DNA of 58,115 nt from DATMGU01 sp035555315 (GCA_035555315.1 DATMGU010000090.1:1-58115); one strand, 5' to 3'. Positions 44,120-52,384 are shown, counted from the first letter of the stretch. Numbers and translations are program-made. Notes: generated by a model from the letters alone, not told the origin.

Positions 44120-45337
44120 ATGAGTGAGGAGCAGCATACGGGCGATGGCGAGCCATCGACGATGACGGGGCCGCTGGCGCGATTCACGGTGCTCGACCTC
44201 ACGCGCGTGCGGGCCGGCCCGACCTGCGTGCGGCAATTGGCCGATTGGGGCGCCAAGGTTATCAAGGTCGAGGCCCTGCCGCGGCCCAATGATGCCGGGC
44301 TGGGCGGCCCTCGGCACGGCCCGGATTTCCAGAACCTGCACCGCAACAAGCGCAGCCTGACGCTCGATTTGAAACAACCGGAGGGGCTGGCGATCCTAAA
44401 GCGCCTGGTTGCCGAGGCCGATGTGCTGGTCGAGAACTACCGCCCGGATGTGAAGCGCCGACTGGGCATCGACTACGAGAGCCTGCGCGCGCTGAACCCC
44501 AAGCTGGTCTATGGCAGCATCTCCGGCTTCGGCGAGGACGGGCCATATCGCGATCGGCCGGGTTTCGATCAGATCGCCCAGGGGATGGGCGGGTTGATGT
44601 CGATCACCGGATTGCCGGGGCAAGGCCCGGTGCGCGTCGGCATCCCGATCGCCGACCTCACCGCCGGGCTGTTCTGCGCCCAAGGCATCCTGGTGGCGTT
44701 GCTGGAGCGCGACGTATCCGGCCTCGGCCAATGGGTGCAGTCCTCCCTGCTCGGCGCGCAGATCGCCATGCTGGATTTCCAGGCCGCCCGCTTCCTGCTG
44801 GCCGGCGATGTGCCGGGCCAGGCCGGCAACAATCACCCGACCAGCATCCCGACCGGCGTGTTCCGCACCAGCGACGGCCATGTCAACATCGCCGCCAGCG
44901 GCAACGACATGTATCGCCTGCTCTGCGACGTGCTGGGGGCGACGGACCTCGCGGTGGCACCGGACTACGCGACCGATGCCAAGCGTTCGGCCAACCGGGA
45001 CGCGCTGAATGCCGGCATCGAGGCGATCACCCGGACCCGCGCGACCGATCATTGGGTCGAGGCGCTGAACCGGGTCGGCGTGCCCTGCGGGCCGATCAAC
45101 ACGATCGATCAGGTTTTCGAGGATCCGCAGGTGCGCCATCTGGGTATCGTGCAGCCAGTCGAACACCCTACGCTCGGCACCCAAAATCTGATCGGCCAGG
45201 CGATGACCCTAAGCCGGACGCCGTCCAAACTCAGCACGCACTCGCCGGATCCGGGCGAGCACACCGCCGCCATCTTGGCCGAGATCGGCTATGCTGAGGC
45301 CGATATCGACGATCTCAAGGCGCGCAAGATCGTCTGA
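44120..45337 (+). CDS. CaiB/BaiF family CoA-transferase (family III)
   Basis: A 405-residue enzyme that moves CoA between carboxylic acids through an aspartyl-CoA intermediate. Core motifs are FTVLDLTRVRAGPTCVRQLADWGAKVIKVE, NLHRNKRSLTLDLK, ADVLVENYRPDVKRRLGIDY and GFDQIAQGMGGLMSITG, with probable catalytic Asp179 in GIPIADLTAG. GGAGGTGA precedes ATG 44120. The donor and acceptor acids are unknown. The crotonase gene follows after 20 nt and a GntR/FCD regulator after that, suggesting one CoA-ester catabolic unit. Confidence 0.9.
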   Translation: MSEEQHTGDGEPSTMTGPLARFTVLDLTRVRAGPTCVRQLADWGAKVIKVEALPRPNDAGLGGPRHGPDFQNLHRNKRSLTLDLKQPEGLAILKRLVAEADVLVENYRPDVKRRLGIDYESLRALNPKLVYGSISGFGEDGPYRDRPGFDQIAQGMGGLMSITGLPGQGPVRVGIPIADLTAGLFCAQGILVALLERDVSGLGQWVQSSLLGAQIAMLDFQAARFLLAGDVPGQAGNNHPTSIPTGVFRTSDGHVNIAASGNDMYRLLCDVLGATDLAVAPDYATDAKRSANRDALNAGIEAITRTRATDHWVEALNRVGVPCGPINTIDQVFEDPQVRHLGIVQPVEHPTLGTQNLIGQAMTLSRTPSKLSTHSPDPGEHTAAILAEIGYAEADIDDLKARKIV

Positions 45338-45357
45338 GCGATAACCATCAGGAGACA

Positions 45358-46164
45358 ATGGATATGCGATTGGAGTTGGCGACCGAACGGATGATCGCCG
45401 AGATCGACGGCGCCGTCGGCTGGATGATCTTCAACAACCCGGACCGGCGCAACGCCGTCTCGCTCGACATGTGGGAGGCGATTCCGACCATTCTCGACCG
45501 GTTCGAGGCCGATTCGGCGGTGCGCGTCATCGTGTTGCGCGGCGCCGGCGACAAGGCCTTCGTCTCCGGTGCCGATATCTCGCAATTCGAGCAGCAGCGC
45601 GCCGACCCGGCCGCCGTCGCCCATTACGATCGCGTCGGCGAGACCGCGACCAATCGCCTCGCCGCATCGCCGAAGCCGACCATCGCCATGATCCGCGGCT
45701 TTTGCATCGGCGGCGGCGTCGGCATCGCCTCGTCCTGCGATCTGCGCATCGCCGCCGACGATGCGCGGCTGGCCGTCCCCGCGGCGAAGCTGGGCCTGGG
45801 CTATCGGTGGAGTGGCGTGAAGAAACTCGTCGACCTGGTCGGCCCGTCCCACGCCAAAGAGATTTTCTTCACCGCCCGGCAATTCACCGCGACCGAGGCC
45901 CATGCCATGGGCCTGCTTACCCGCGTGGTCCCGGTCGACGATTTGGACGCCTTCATCAGCGCCACCATCGACCAGATCGCCGCCAACGCGCCGCTGACCA
46001 TGCTGGCCGCCAAGCGCACCATCGACGAGCTAACCCGCACGCCCGATCAACTCGACCGCGCGATGTGCGAGGAATTGGTGCGGCGATGCTTCGCCAGCGA
46101 GGACTATATCGAGGGAAGACGCGCCTTCATGGAAAAGCGCAAGCCGGTGTTCCAGGGGAAGTAG
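45358..46164 (+). CDS. Enoyl-CoA hydratase/isomerase family protein (crotonase fold)
   Basis: A 268-residue crotonase. Fold motifs are NPDRRNAVSLDMWEAI, FVSGADISQFE (oxyanion strand) and RGFCIGGGVGIASSCDLRIAA. The two catalytic glutamates of hydratases are absent: aligned positions are Gly122 (in GGGVGIA) and Ala142 (in VPAAKLGLG). It therefore may be an isomerase, thioesterase-like or other crotonase rather than a hydratase. AGGAG precedes ATG 45358. It sits in the unit with the CaiB gene. Confidence 0.88.
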   Translation: MDMRLELATERMIAEIDGAVGWMIFNNPDRRNAVSLDMWEAIPTILDRFEADSAVRVIVLRGAGDKAFVSGADISQFEQQRADPAAVAHYDRVGETATNRLAASPKPTIAMIRGFCIGGGVGIASSCDLRIAADDARLAVPAAKLGLGYRWSGVKKLVDLVGPSHAKEIFFTARQFTATEAHAMGLLTRVVPVDDLDAFISATIDQIAANAPLTMLAAKRTIDELTRTPDQLDRAMCEELVRRCFASEDYIEGRRAFMEKRKPVFQGK

Positions 46165-46200
46165 CGAAAGCGGGGAGCCAGCGCCCTCTGGCACGCGTAT

Positions 46201-46234
46201 TGCTCATCAGTCTTGTATGCAAGGCTGATGAGCA
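46201..46234. promoter_or_regulatory. 34-bp palindrome, candidate GntR/FCD operator
   Basis: Outer arms TGCTCATCAG (46201-46210) and CTGATGAGCA (46225-46234) are perfect inverse complements. The inner CTTG-TATG-CAAG extends the symmetry with one mismatch pair between. It ends 9 nt before the GntR start codon and covers its ribosome-binding region, so autorepression is likely. It could also form an mRNA hairpin. Confidence 0.7.
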
Positions 46235-46243
46235 TGACTGCCG

Positions 46244-46933
46244 ATGGACCCGAAATCTCCGCCGATTGACCGTGTGATCGTGGATGCGATCCTCGCCGGA
46301 AGCATCCGGGCGGGGATGCGGCTGGGCGAGCAGGACCTGGCGACATTGTTCGAGGTCTCGCGCACCTCGGTGCGGGAAGCCCTCATTCGGCTCGAGACCA
46401 GAGGGATCGTGCAGGTCAGCCCGCGACGGGGCTGGTTCGTGATCGAGCCCTCCCTGAAGGAAGCCCAGGAAGCGTTCCAGGCACGCTGCGCCATAGAAAT
46501 GGGCATTCTGAGCACGGTGGCGACGGTAGAGCCGGACGTCATCACCAAGCTGCGCCACCACATCGAGCAGGAACGCGAGGCCATCCGGTCCGACGATGTC
46601 GGCGCGCGCAGCTATCTGTTGGGCGACTTCCATGTCTGCATGGTCGAGGCCTTCGGCAACCACATTCTGGCCGACATCCTGCGCGACCTGACGGCACGTA
46701 CCGTACTGATTTCCGCGCTCTACCAATCCACCCATGACGCGACCGAATCCTGCGACGACCACGAGCGCATCACCGACACCCTCGCCACGGGCGACCTGCG
46801 GCGCGCGGCCGAGCTGATGACGGCACATATCGGCAGTGTCGAAGGCGGCCTCACCAAGCGCATCGACCGCGATCCGCTGCTCGATCTGCGCCAGGCATTA
46901 CAGCTGTCCCCCAGAAAGGGGGGCAGCGGGTGA
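46244..46933 (+). CDS. GntR family regulator, FCD (FadR) subfamily
   Basis: A 229-residue regulator. The winged helix (about 5-70) contains GMRLGEQDLATLFEVSRTSVREALIRLETRGIV, and the FCD ligand domain follows (about 75-215). Metal-binding His/Asp candidates are in YLLGDFHVCMVEAFGNH and in HERITDTLATGD. FCD members sense carboxylates and often control adjacent uptake and CoA-ester genes. Here those would be the CaiB/crotonase pair upstream or dctA downstream. A long palindrome just upstream is the probable operator. Confidence 0.9.
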   Translation: MDPKSPPIDRVIVDAILAGSIRAGMRLGEQDLATLFEVSRTSVREALIRLETRGIVQVSPRRGWFVIEPSLKEAQEAFQARCAIEMGILSTVATVEPDVITKLRHHIEQEREAIRSDDVGARSYLLGDFHVCMVEAFGNHILADILRDLTARTVLISALYQSTHDATESCDDHERITDTLATGDLRRAAELMTAHIGSVEGGLTKRIDRDPLLDLRQALQLSPRKGGSG

Positions 46934-47023
46934 CCCTGGGCCTAAGCAGCCCAGTCGAAACCCCCCTCACAAAGGCCATGAAGAGAAATGAGCCGCCCAT
47001 CATCCTAGAATAGGAAGCCCGCC

Positions 47024-48376
47024 ATGAACGCTAACGCCATTCCGGTTGCCCCGCCAAAGAAACCATCGCCCTTGTACAAATCGCTGTTTGTGCAGGTCGT
47101 GGTCGCCCTCCTCCTCGGCATCGTGCTGGGCGTGGCGACCCCAGGCTTCGCCACCGGCCTCAAATTCTTCAGCGATGCGTTTCTGAAGCTCATCTCGATG
47201 ATCGTGGCACCGATCGTCTTCTGCGTGGTGGTTCATGGCATCGCCGGGGCGGGTGACTTGAAGAAGGTCGGCCGGGTCGGCGGCAAGGCTCTGCTCTATT
47301 TCGAATGCATGACGACGGTGGCGCTGGTCGTCGGCTTGGTGCTCGCTTTCGTGGTGCAGCCCGGGGCGGGCATGAACATCAACACGGCCAGTCTGGATAG
47401 CCACGCCCTGAGCACCTACGCCGACAACGCGCATAAGCTGCAGGGCGGCGGCATCGGCAGCTTCATCCTAAACATCATCCCGACCACCTCGTTCGATGCG
47501 CTGTCGCGCAACGACGTGCTGCAGGTCTTGTTCTTCGCCATCATCTTCGGCGTCAGCCTGGCCCTGGTCGGTGAGCCCGGCAAGCCGGTCGCGGCGTTGG
47601 TCGACACCGTCTCCATGGTGCTGTTTCGGGCCATGGGCCTGATCGTCCGCCTAGCACCGCTCGGCGTGTTGGGCGCCGTCGCCTATACCGTGGGGCAGTA
47701 TGGCGTCGGCTCGCTTCGCCAGCTCATCTCCCTGGTCGCCTTGTTCTGGGTGTCGGTCGCCTTCTTCGTGATCGTCGTGCTCGGCATCGTGATGCGCGTG
47801 GCCACCGGCCTGAACATCCTGCGCTTCCTGGCCTATTTCCGCGAGGAACTGACGATCGTGCTCGCCACCGCGTCATCCGATGCGGTGCTGCCCCAGATCA
47901 TGCGCAAGCTCGAACGCATGGGCGTCAAGCCCTCCGTCGTCGGCCTGGTCGTGCCGACGGGCTATTCATTCAATCTGGACGCCTTTTCCATCTACCTGAC
48001 CTTGGCGACCGTCTTCATCGCGCAGGCGACGAATACGCCCCTGTCGTTCGGCGATCTTCTGCTGGTGCTCGGCATCTCGCTGGTGACCTCCAAGGGTGCC
48101 CATGGCGTGCCGGGTTCCGCCATCGTCATCCTGGCGGCCACGTTGAACGCCGTGCCGGCGATCCCGGCGATCGGGCTGGTGCTCGTGCTGTCGATCGACT
48201 GGTTTATCGGCATGGCAAGAGCCCTCGGCAACCTGATCGGCAACTGCGTCGCCACGGTGGTGATCGGCGCCTGGGAAAAGGACCTGGACCTGCCCCTGGC
48301 CAGGAAGGTACTCGCCGGCGAGGTGAACGTGGACATCGTCGCCGATACATCACCGGTGGTCATGGCCGCGGAGTGA
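47024..48376 (+). CDS. dctA: C4-dicarboxylate:cation symporter DctA
   Basis: A 450-residue member of the DAACS/SLC1 family importing succinate, fumarate or malate with cations. Signatures include LFVQVVVALLLGIVLGVATPG, LISMIVAPIVFCVVVHGIAG, LTIVLATASSDAVLPQIMRKLE (helical hairpin 1), VVPTGYSFNLDAFSIYLT and GAHGVPGSAIVILAATL (hairpin 2). Length is typical. AGGAAG precedes the ATG. It may be regulated by the GntR/FCD protein encoded just upstream. An orotate or other dicarboxylate range is possible. Confidence 0.95.
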   Translation: MNANAIPVAPPKKPSPLYKSLFVQVVVALLLGIVLGVATPGFATGLKFFSDAFLKLISMIVAPIVFCVVVHGIAGAGDLKKVGRVGGKALLYFECMTTVALVVGLVLAFVVQPGAGMNINTASLDSHALSTYADNAHKLQGGGIGSFILNIIPTTSFDALSRNDVLQVLFFAIIFGVSLALVGEPGKPVAALVDTVSMVLFRAMGLIVRLAPLGVLGAVAYTVGQYGVGSLRQLISLVALFWVSVAFFVIVVLGIVMRVATGLNILRFLAYFREELTIVLATASSDAVLPQIMRKLERMGVKPSVVGLVVPTGYSFNLDAFSIYLTLATVFIAQATNTPLSFGDLLLVLGISLVTSKGAHGVPGSAIVILAATLNAVPAIPAIGLVLVLSIDWFIGMARALGNLIGNCVATVVIGAWEKDLDLPLARKVLAGEVNVDIVADTSPVVMAAE

Positions 48377-48412
48377 TTGCGGCTCCATGACGGGGCATAG
48401 CGGTGGTTTGTC

Positions 48413-48443
48413 CCGAACGACACGCGGAGATCGTGTCGTTCGG
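48413..48443. terminator. 12-bp perfect inverted repeat after dctA
   Basis: CCGAACGACACG (48413-48424) and CGTGTCGTTCGG (48432-48443) are perfect inverse complements with a 7-nt loop. It lies 37 nt after the dctA stop and 29 nt upstream of a -35-like TTGACA. It may be the dctA terminator (no T-run) or an activator/operator site for the next operon. Confidence 0.5.
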
Positions 48444-48471
48444 CGCGCCGAGTGTCCCGCTCGCTCAAAAG

Positions 48472-48502
48472 TTGACACCTCCCGCCAGAGGTTCGATATC
48501 CT
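48472..48502 (+). promoter_or_regulatory. Candidate sigma-70 promoter of the transaminase gene
   Basis: TTGACA (48472-48477) is followed after 17-19 nt by GATATCCT (48495-48502). The spacing and consensus -35 are reasonable for an alphaproteobacterial housekeeping promoter about 40 nt before the ATG. Confidence 0.5.
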
Positions 48503-48539
48503 GGGCACTTAACCCACCCACCCCGGAGCACTACCCGCC

Positions 48540-49403
48540 ATGTCCCGCATCGCCTATGTCAACGGCCGTTATGTCCCGCATGCCGATGCGGCGGTGCACA
48601 TCGAGGACCGCGGGTATCAGTTCGCCGATGGCGTCTACGAGGTCGTGGCGGTGTTCGAGGGCAAGTTCGTCGATGAGGCGCTGCACCTCGCCCGGCTATG
48701 GCGGTCCTTGAGCGAATTGCGCATCGCAGTACCGATGACCGAGGCGGCGCTGAGCGTGGTGATGCGCCAGGTTGTACGGCGTAACCGGGTGCGCGACGGC
48801 ATCATCTATATGCAGATGACCCGCGGCGTCGCACCGCGGGATCACGGCTTTCCGGCGAACCCGCAGACGCAGGTCGTGATGACGTCGCGACGCGCGAAGC
48901 CGACCAGCCAGGCGACCCTGGAAGCCGGCGTGCGCGTCATCACGATCCCGGATATCCGCTGGACGCGGTCGGACATCAAATCGGTCTCGCTGTTGCCGGT
49001 CGTGCTGGGCAAGCAGGCGGCGCGGGATGCCGGCGCCTATGAGGCGTGGCAGGTCGATCGGGACGGCTTCGTCACCGAAGGCACCAGCACCAATGCCTGG
49101 ATCGTGACCCAGGCCGGCGAACTCGTCACCCGCGCGCCCTATCACGGCATCCTGAACGGCATCACCCGGTTGACCCTGATCGAGATCGCCAAGCGGCAGG
49201 GCCTTACCCTGGTCGAACGGCCCTTCACCGTGGCCGAGGCGAAGGCGGCGCGCGAGGCGTTCGTCAGCAGCGCCACCAGCCTCGCCTTGCCGGTCAGCCA
49301 GATCGACGACGCGGTGATCGGCAATGGCCGAGCCGGCTCCTTCGCGCTCGGCTTGCGGGAGCAGTACCTGGCCTATGCGGCGGAGCAGCGGAAGGCGGGT
49401 TAG
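48540..49403 (+). CDS. dat: D-amino-acid transaminase
   Basis: A 287-residue fold-type IV PLP aminotransferase interconverting D-amino acids and 2-oxo acids. Signatures are RIAYVNGRYVPHADAAVHIEDRGYQFADGVYEV, YMQMTRGVAPRDHGFP, PLP-Lys147 in RWTRSDIKSVSLLPVVLGKQ, and FVTEGTSTNAWIV with the PLP-N1 Glu. The GVAPRDH segment favours Dat over branched-chain IlvE. The upstream TTGACA box is its probable promoter. The DadA-like gene follows by 72 nt, pointing to D-amino-acid use. Confidence 0.92.
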   Translation: MSRIAYVNGRYVPHADAAVHIEDRGYQFADGVYEVVAVFEGKFVDEALHLARLWRSLSELRIAVPMTEAALSVVMRQVVRRNRVRDGIIYMQMTRGVAPRDHGFPANPQTQVVMTSRRAKPTSQATLEAGVRVITIPDIRWTRSDIKSVSLLPVVLGKQAARDAGAYEAWQVDRDGFVTEGTSTNAWIVTQAGELVTRAPYHGILNGITRLTLIEIAKRQGLTLVERPFTVAEAKAAREAFVSSATSLALPVSQIDDAVIGNGRAGSFALGLREQYLAYAAEQRKAG

Positions 49404-49475
49404 CCTCCCCTGAGGCACCGGCACCGGATTGGCATTGCGTCGTCCGGGAACGTCGCTATTCAGTGACGGCGGGGC

Positions 49476-50741
49476 ATGATTGGGGGGATCTTCGGGGTGG
49501 AAGCAGGCAAAACGATCATCGTCGGGGCGGGCATCGTTGGGCTGGCGACGGCGCTGCAATTGCAGGCGGACGGACATCGGGTGCTGCTGCTCGATCCGGC
49601 GGAGCCGGCGAGCGGCTGCTCCTCCGGCAATGCCGGCAACCTCGCCGAGAGCGAGATCTTCCCGCTGGCGGAGCCGGGCATCTGGCACCGGCTGCCGCGC
49701 ATGCTGCTCGACCCGATGGGTCCACTGGTCATCCGCATGGCCTATCTGCCTCGGCTGATCCCCTGGGGGCTGCGCTTTCTCGCGGCGGCGCGGCCCGGTA
49801 CTTTCACCGCCTCGACCGCGGCGCTGGCGAGCCTCAATCAGCTGGCGGTGCAAAGCTACCTGCCGTTGCTGCAGCGCGCGGGCGCGGGCGATTTGGTCAC
49901 CCGGCAGGGCGGCCTCGTCGCCTGCCGGACACGGTCGATGCTGGACTCGACAATCGCCCAGATCCCGCTGCAGATCGGGCACGGCATCCCGGCCGAGGCG
50001 CTGTCACCCGGCGCCCTGCGGGAGTTGGAACCAGGCTTGAGCCCCGATCTGGCCGGCGGCGTCTATTACCCGAGTGCCGCGCGCTGCGCCGATCCGCAGG
50101 CCCTGGGCACGCGCTTCGCCGAGGCGATCCTGCGCGACGGCGGCGAGATCCGCCGGGCCGAGGTGCTGGGCTTGACCCCGGCGGAGGACGGCAGCTGGCA
50201 GATCATGACCGACCAGGGCGTCATCACCGCCCAGCGCGTGGTGATCACCGCCGGGGTATGGTCCGGCAAGCTGATGCGACACTTGGGCTACAAGGCGCCG
50301 ATCGAGACCGAACGGGGCTATCACCTGATGCTGCCGGCACCGAACGTCACGCTGCACCGGCCTTGCATCATGGCCGAAACATCGTTCTGCGTGACGCCGA
50401 TGAACCACGGCCTGCGCCTGGCGGGCACGGTCGAGATGGCCGGCATCAAGGCGCCGATGAACCCGCGCCGGTCGGACATCCTGTTCGACCTGGCCAAGCC
50501 CTATCTGCCGGGGCTGGACCGGTCCGGCGCCACGCGCTGGATGGGCTTCCGTCCATCCTTCCCCGACAGCCGGCCGGCGATCGGCCGGGCCGCGCGGCAC
50601 CGCAACCTAACCTATGCCTTCGGGCATCAGCATCTGGGCCTGACCCAGGCCGCTATCACCGGCCGCTGCATCGCCGATCTCGTCGCCGACCGGCCCCCGC
50701 CGATCGACCTCGCTCCGTTCAGTTTAGCGCGCTTCGGGTGA
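49476..50741 (+). CDS. FAD-dependent D-amino-acid dehydrogenase (DadA-like)
   Basis: A 421-residue DAO-family flavoprotein. The N-terminal Rossmann motif is TIIVGAGIVGLATALQLQADGHRVLLLD, then SGCSSGNAGNLAESEIFPLAEPG. The C-terminal FAD signature is RWMGFRPSFPDSRPAIG with FGHQHLGLTQA. DadA enzymes oxidise D-amino acids to 2-oxo acids, passing electrons to the respiratory chain. GTG 49497, after GGGGGG, is an alternative start. The adjacent transaminase gene supports a D-amino-acid substrate; D-hydroxyproline or other amines are possible. Confidence 0.88.
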   Translation: MIGGIFGVEAGKTIIVGAGIVGLATALQLQADGHRVLLLDPAEPASGCSSGNAGNLAESEIFPLAEPGIWHRLPRMLLDPMGPLVIRMAYLPRLIPWGLRFLAAARPGTFTASTAALASLNQLAVQSYLPLLQRAGAGDLVTRQGGLVACRTRSMLDSTIAQIPLQIGHGIPAEALSPGALRELEPGLSPDLAGGVYYPSAARCADPQALGTRFAEAILRDGGEIRRAEVLGLTPAEDGSWQIMTDQGVITAQRVVITAGVWSGKLMRHLGYKAPIETERGYHLMLPAPNVTLHRPCIMAETSFCVTPMNHGLRLAGTVEMAGIKAPMNPRRSDILFDLAKPYLPGLDRSGATRWMGFRPSFPDSRPAIGRAARHRNLTYAFGHQHLGLTQAAITGRCIADLVADRPPPIDLAPFSLARFG

Positions 50742-50819
50742 TCTTCCTGCGGCCGGGCCATCCTATGCCCCGGCCTCATGTTGCTTATTTGTTCTTGACT
50801 GACAGTAACCGATAGGTAA

Positions 50820-51002
50820 TCTGGCACGATCCGATGTGCTGGCATCTCGACGTTCAAGCATTGGGAACTCAACGACTGGTATCAGACAGAGAATGATCGG
50901 TATGGGGGCAAGACACCTCGCGACTATCTTCAGGGCAAAAGCTATGAGGAGCGTTATGAGGTCGGCTTGCAGGGATTGAAAGACATCGGGGCGCTAAAAT
51001 AA
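50820..51002 (+). pseudogene. Start-less ORF, C-terminal remnant coupled to DUF2019 genes
   Basis: The frame is open from after a TAA at 50817 to TAA 51000-51002 with no ATG, GTG or TTG start. The last 48 residues look coding: KHWELNDWYQTENDRYGGKT, then PRDYLQGKSYEERYEVGL and a terminal LKDIGALK. The stop overlaps the next gene's ATG (TAATG), as in an operon. This suggests the 3' end of a once longer gene, possibly a toxin or a toxin-antitoxin component. I do not recognise the family. Base composition is lower in GC than the flanking genes. Confidence 0.5.
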
Positions 51003-51373
51003 TGAGAAAGATCGATCTTTCAGCATTGACGAAAGCCGATCTCGTCGAGCGTTTTGTGAAACTCGGCCTACAGCAAGATGAAGCCCTGCTAGACGGCAAT
51101 ACAACTCGCTACAATCGATTCTACCGTCAAATAGCGGCAATCGATGCGGAGCTTCGTTCACGGGGACCGGCCGCCCGGCTGGCCCTCGCACCGTTTCTTT
51201 CCCATGCGAATTGGCAGGTGCGTTTGAACGCCGCCAATAAGCTTCTAGGCCTCGTGCCGCAAGAGGCACGACCGGTGTTCGACGAAATTCTACGGTCCCG
51301 TATCAGCCCATATTGTCTTTATGCAGGGACGACGCTTAGGGGGTTTGATGACGGTAGTTATAAGCCGACATGA
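51002..51373 (+). CDS. DUF2019 protein, copy 1
   Basis: A 123-residue helical protein. The opening MRKIDLSALTKADLVERFVK, RFYRQIAAIDAELRSRG and ALAPFLSHANWQVRLNAANKLL, with a SPYCLYAGTTLRGFDDGSYKPT end, match DUF2019. The HANWQVRLNAA stretch looks like a HEAT-type helix pair. DUF2019 is uncharacterised; small helical proteins like this are often immunity or antitoxin partners, which is inference here. The start overlaps the stop of the headless ORF, and the stop overlaps copy 2 by 4 nt. Confidence 0.8.
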   Translation: MRKIDLSALTKADLVERFVKLGLQQDEALLDGNTTRYNRFYRQIAAIDAELRSRGPAARLALAPFLSHANWQVRLNAANKLLGLVPQEARPVFDEILRSRISPYCLYAGTTLRGFDDGSYKPT

Positions 51374-51750
51374 ATGAAATGAAAAAAACTGATCTATCCG
51401 CACTTAGCCTAACCGATCTTGTTGATCGCTTCGTGACACTCGGCCTACTGCAAGACGACGCCCTGCTGGCCGATGATACGAAACGCTATACTCGATTTTA
51501 TCATCAAATTGCGGCAATCGATGCGGAACTCCGTTCGCGAGGGCCGGCTGCCCGGCTAGCCCTCGCACCGCTCTTTTCTCATGCGAATTGGCAGGTGCGT
51601 TTGAACGCCGCCAATAAGCTTCTGGGCCTGATACCGCAAGAGGCACGACCGGTGTTCGACGAAATTCGGAAGTCGCGTATCAGCCCCTATTGCCTCGATG
51701 CAGGGATGATCCTTAGCGGGCTTGATGACGGTAGTTATAAGCCGACATGA
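51370..51750 (+). CDS. DUF2019 protein, copy 2
   Basis: A 126-residue paralogue of the preceding gene, starting at an ATGA overlap. Residues from about 50 onward (IAAIDAELRSRGPAARLALA, SHANWQVRLNAANKLLGL) are almost the same as copy 1. The first 50 differ, for example LLQDDALLADDTKRYTRFYHQ in place of LQQDEALLDGNTTRYNRFYRQ. Uneven divergence suggests partial gene conversion or selection on the N-terminal helices, as might happen at a partner-binding surface. Function is unknown. Confidence 0.8.
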   Translation: MNEMKKTDLSALSLTDLVDRFVTLGLLQDDALLADDTKRYTRFYHQIAAIDAELRSRGPAARLALAPLFSHANWQVRLNAANKLLGLIPQEARPVFDEIRKSRISPYCLDAGMILSGLDDGSYKPT

Positions 51751-51827
51751 ATGAGGGAGAGCGTTGAGGGCAGTCTCACCTATGCCGGTTCCCCGCTCAA
51801 CCCGGCACCCTTCGGTCGATCACGCGC

Positions 51828-52268
51828 TTAGCCCGCCGCCGCGATGGCCTCGATCTCGAAAAGGTATTCGGGACGCGCGAGCGCCGATACGACGAGTGCC
51901 GTAACCGATGGCGCCTGGTCGGAGGCCCAGCGGCGACGCCTGATCTGGCCAAGCGTTGGCGCGTCCTCCGCACGGGTCAGGAAGTAAGTGAGCTTGACGA
52001 TATCCACCCTGGCCATCCCCGCCGCCTCCAGCAGGGCTTCCACATTGTCCATCGCTTGCTCGCATTGAACGGCGAAATCGGACGGCAATGTCCCATCCGG
52101 CGCCACACCGACTTGCCCGGAAATGAAGAGCAGCCGCTTACCCGTGGGCACTTCGAAGGCGTGCGAGTAGACACCGCGGAACGTGTCCGGCACCGGCCAC
52201 ACGGTCGATGGATTGTGGTTCTTGCCGGTTTGTGGTGGGGCCGCCGCGGTCGTGGAAGCTCTTATCAT
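51828..52268 (-). CDS. RidA family protein
   Basis: A 146-residue member of the RidA/YjgF/UK114 superfamily, trimeric proteins that hydrolyse reactive enamines or imines. Motifs are HNPSTVWPVPDTFRGVYSHA, LFISGQVGVAPDGTLPSDFAVQCEQAMDNVEALLEAAG and VKLTYFLTRAED. The catalytic Arg normally sits in a C-terminal R(P/V)xVE segment; here the end reads ARPEYLFEIEAIA, which retains Arg and Glu. ATG 52268 has CAGG upstream; ATG 52286 is the alternative. Confidence 0.87.
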   Translation of the reverse strand: MIRASTTAAAPPQTGKNHNPSTVWPVPDTFRGVYSHAFEVPTGKRLLFISGQVGVAPDGTLPSDFAVQCEQAMDNVEALLEAAGMARVDIVKLTYFLTRAEDAPTLGQIRRRRWASDQAPSVTALVVSALARPEYLFEIEAIAAAG

Positions 52269-52384
52269 AAAAACCTGCCGAGCCATCCCACGATGGCGTA
52301 GTGACCCGGAAGCGACCGCTGGCCCTCGGTGGCCGGCGCCCTGTACACTGTCGTCCTCGTAGCGGCTTTCCGGCGAGCGGCCTC

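Larger units (their letters stand above)
51002..51757. repeat. Tandem 377-bp gene duplication
   Basis: The two DUF2019 genes form a tandem duplication with a 377-bp period. The end of each unit is identical (GACGGTAGTTATAAGCCGACATGAATGA). The 3' halves are nearly identical at the DNA level, whereas the 5' halves differ at many positions. Confidence 0.85.
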
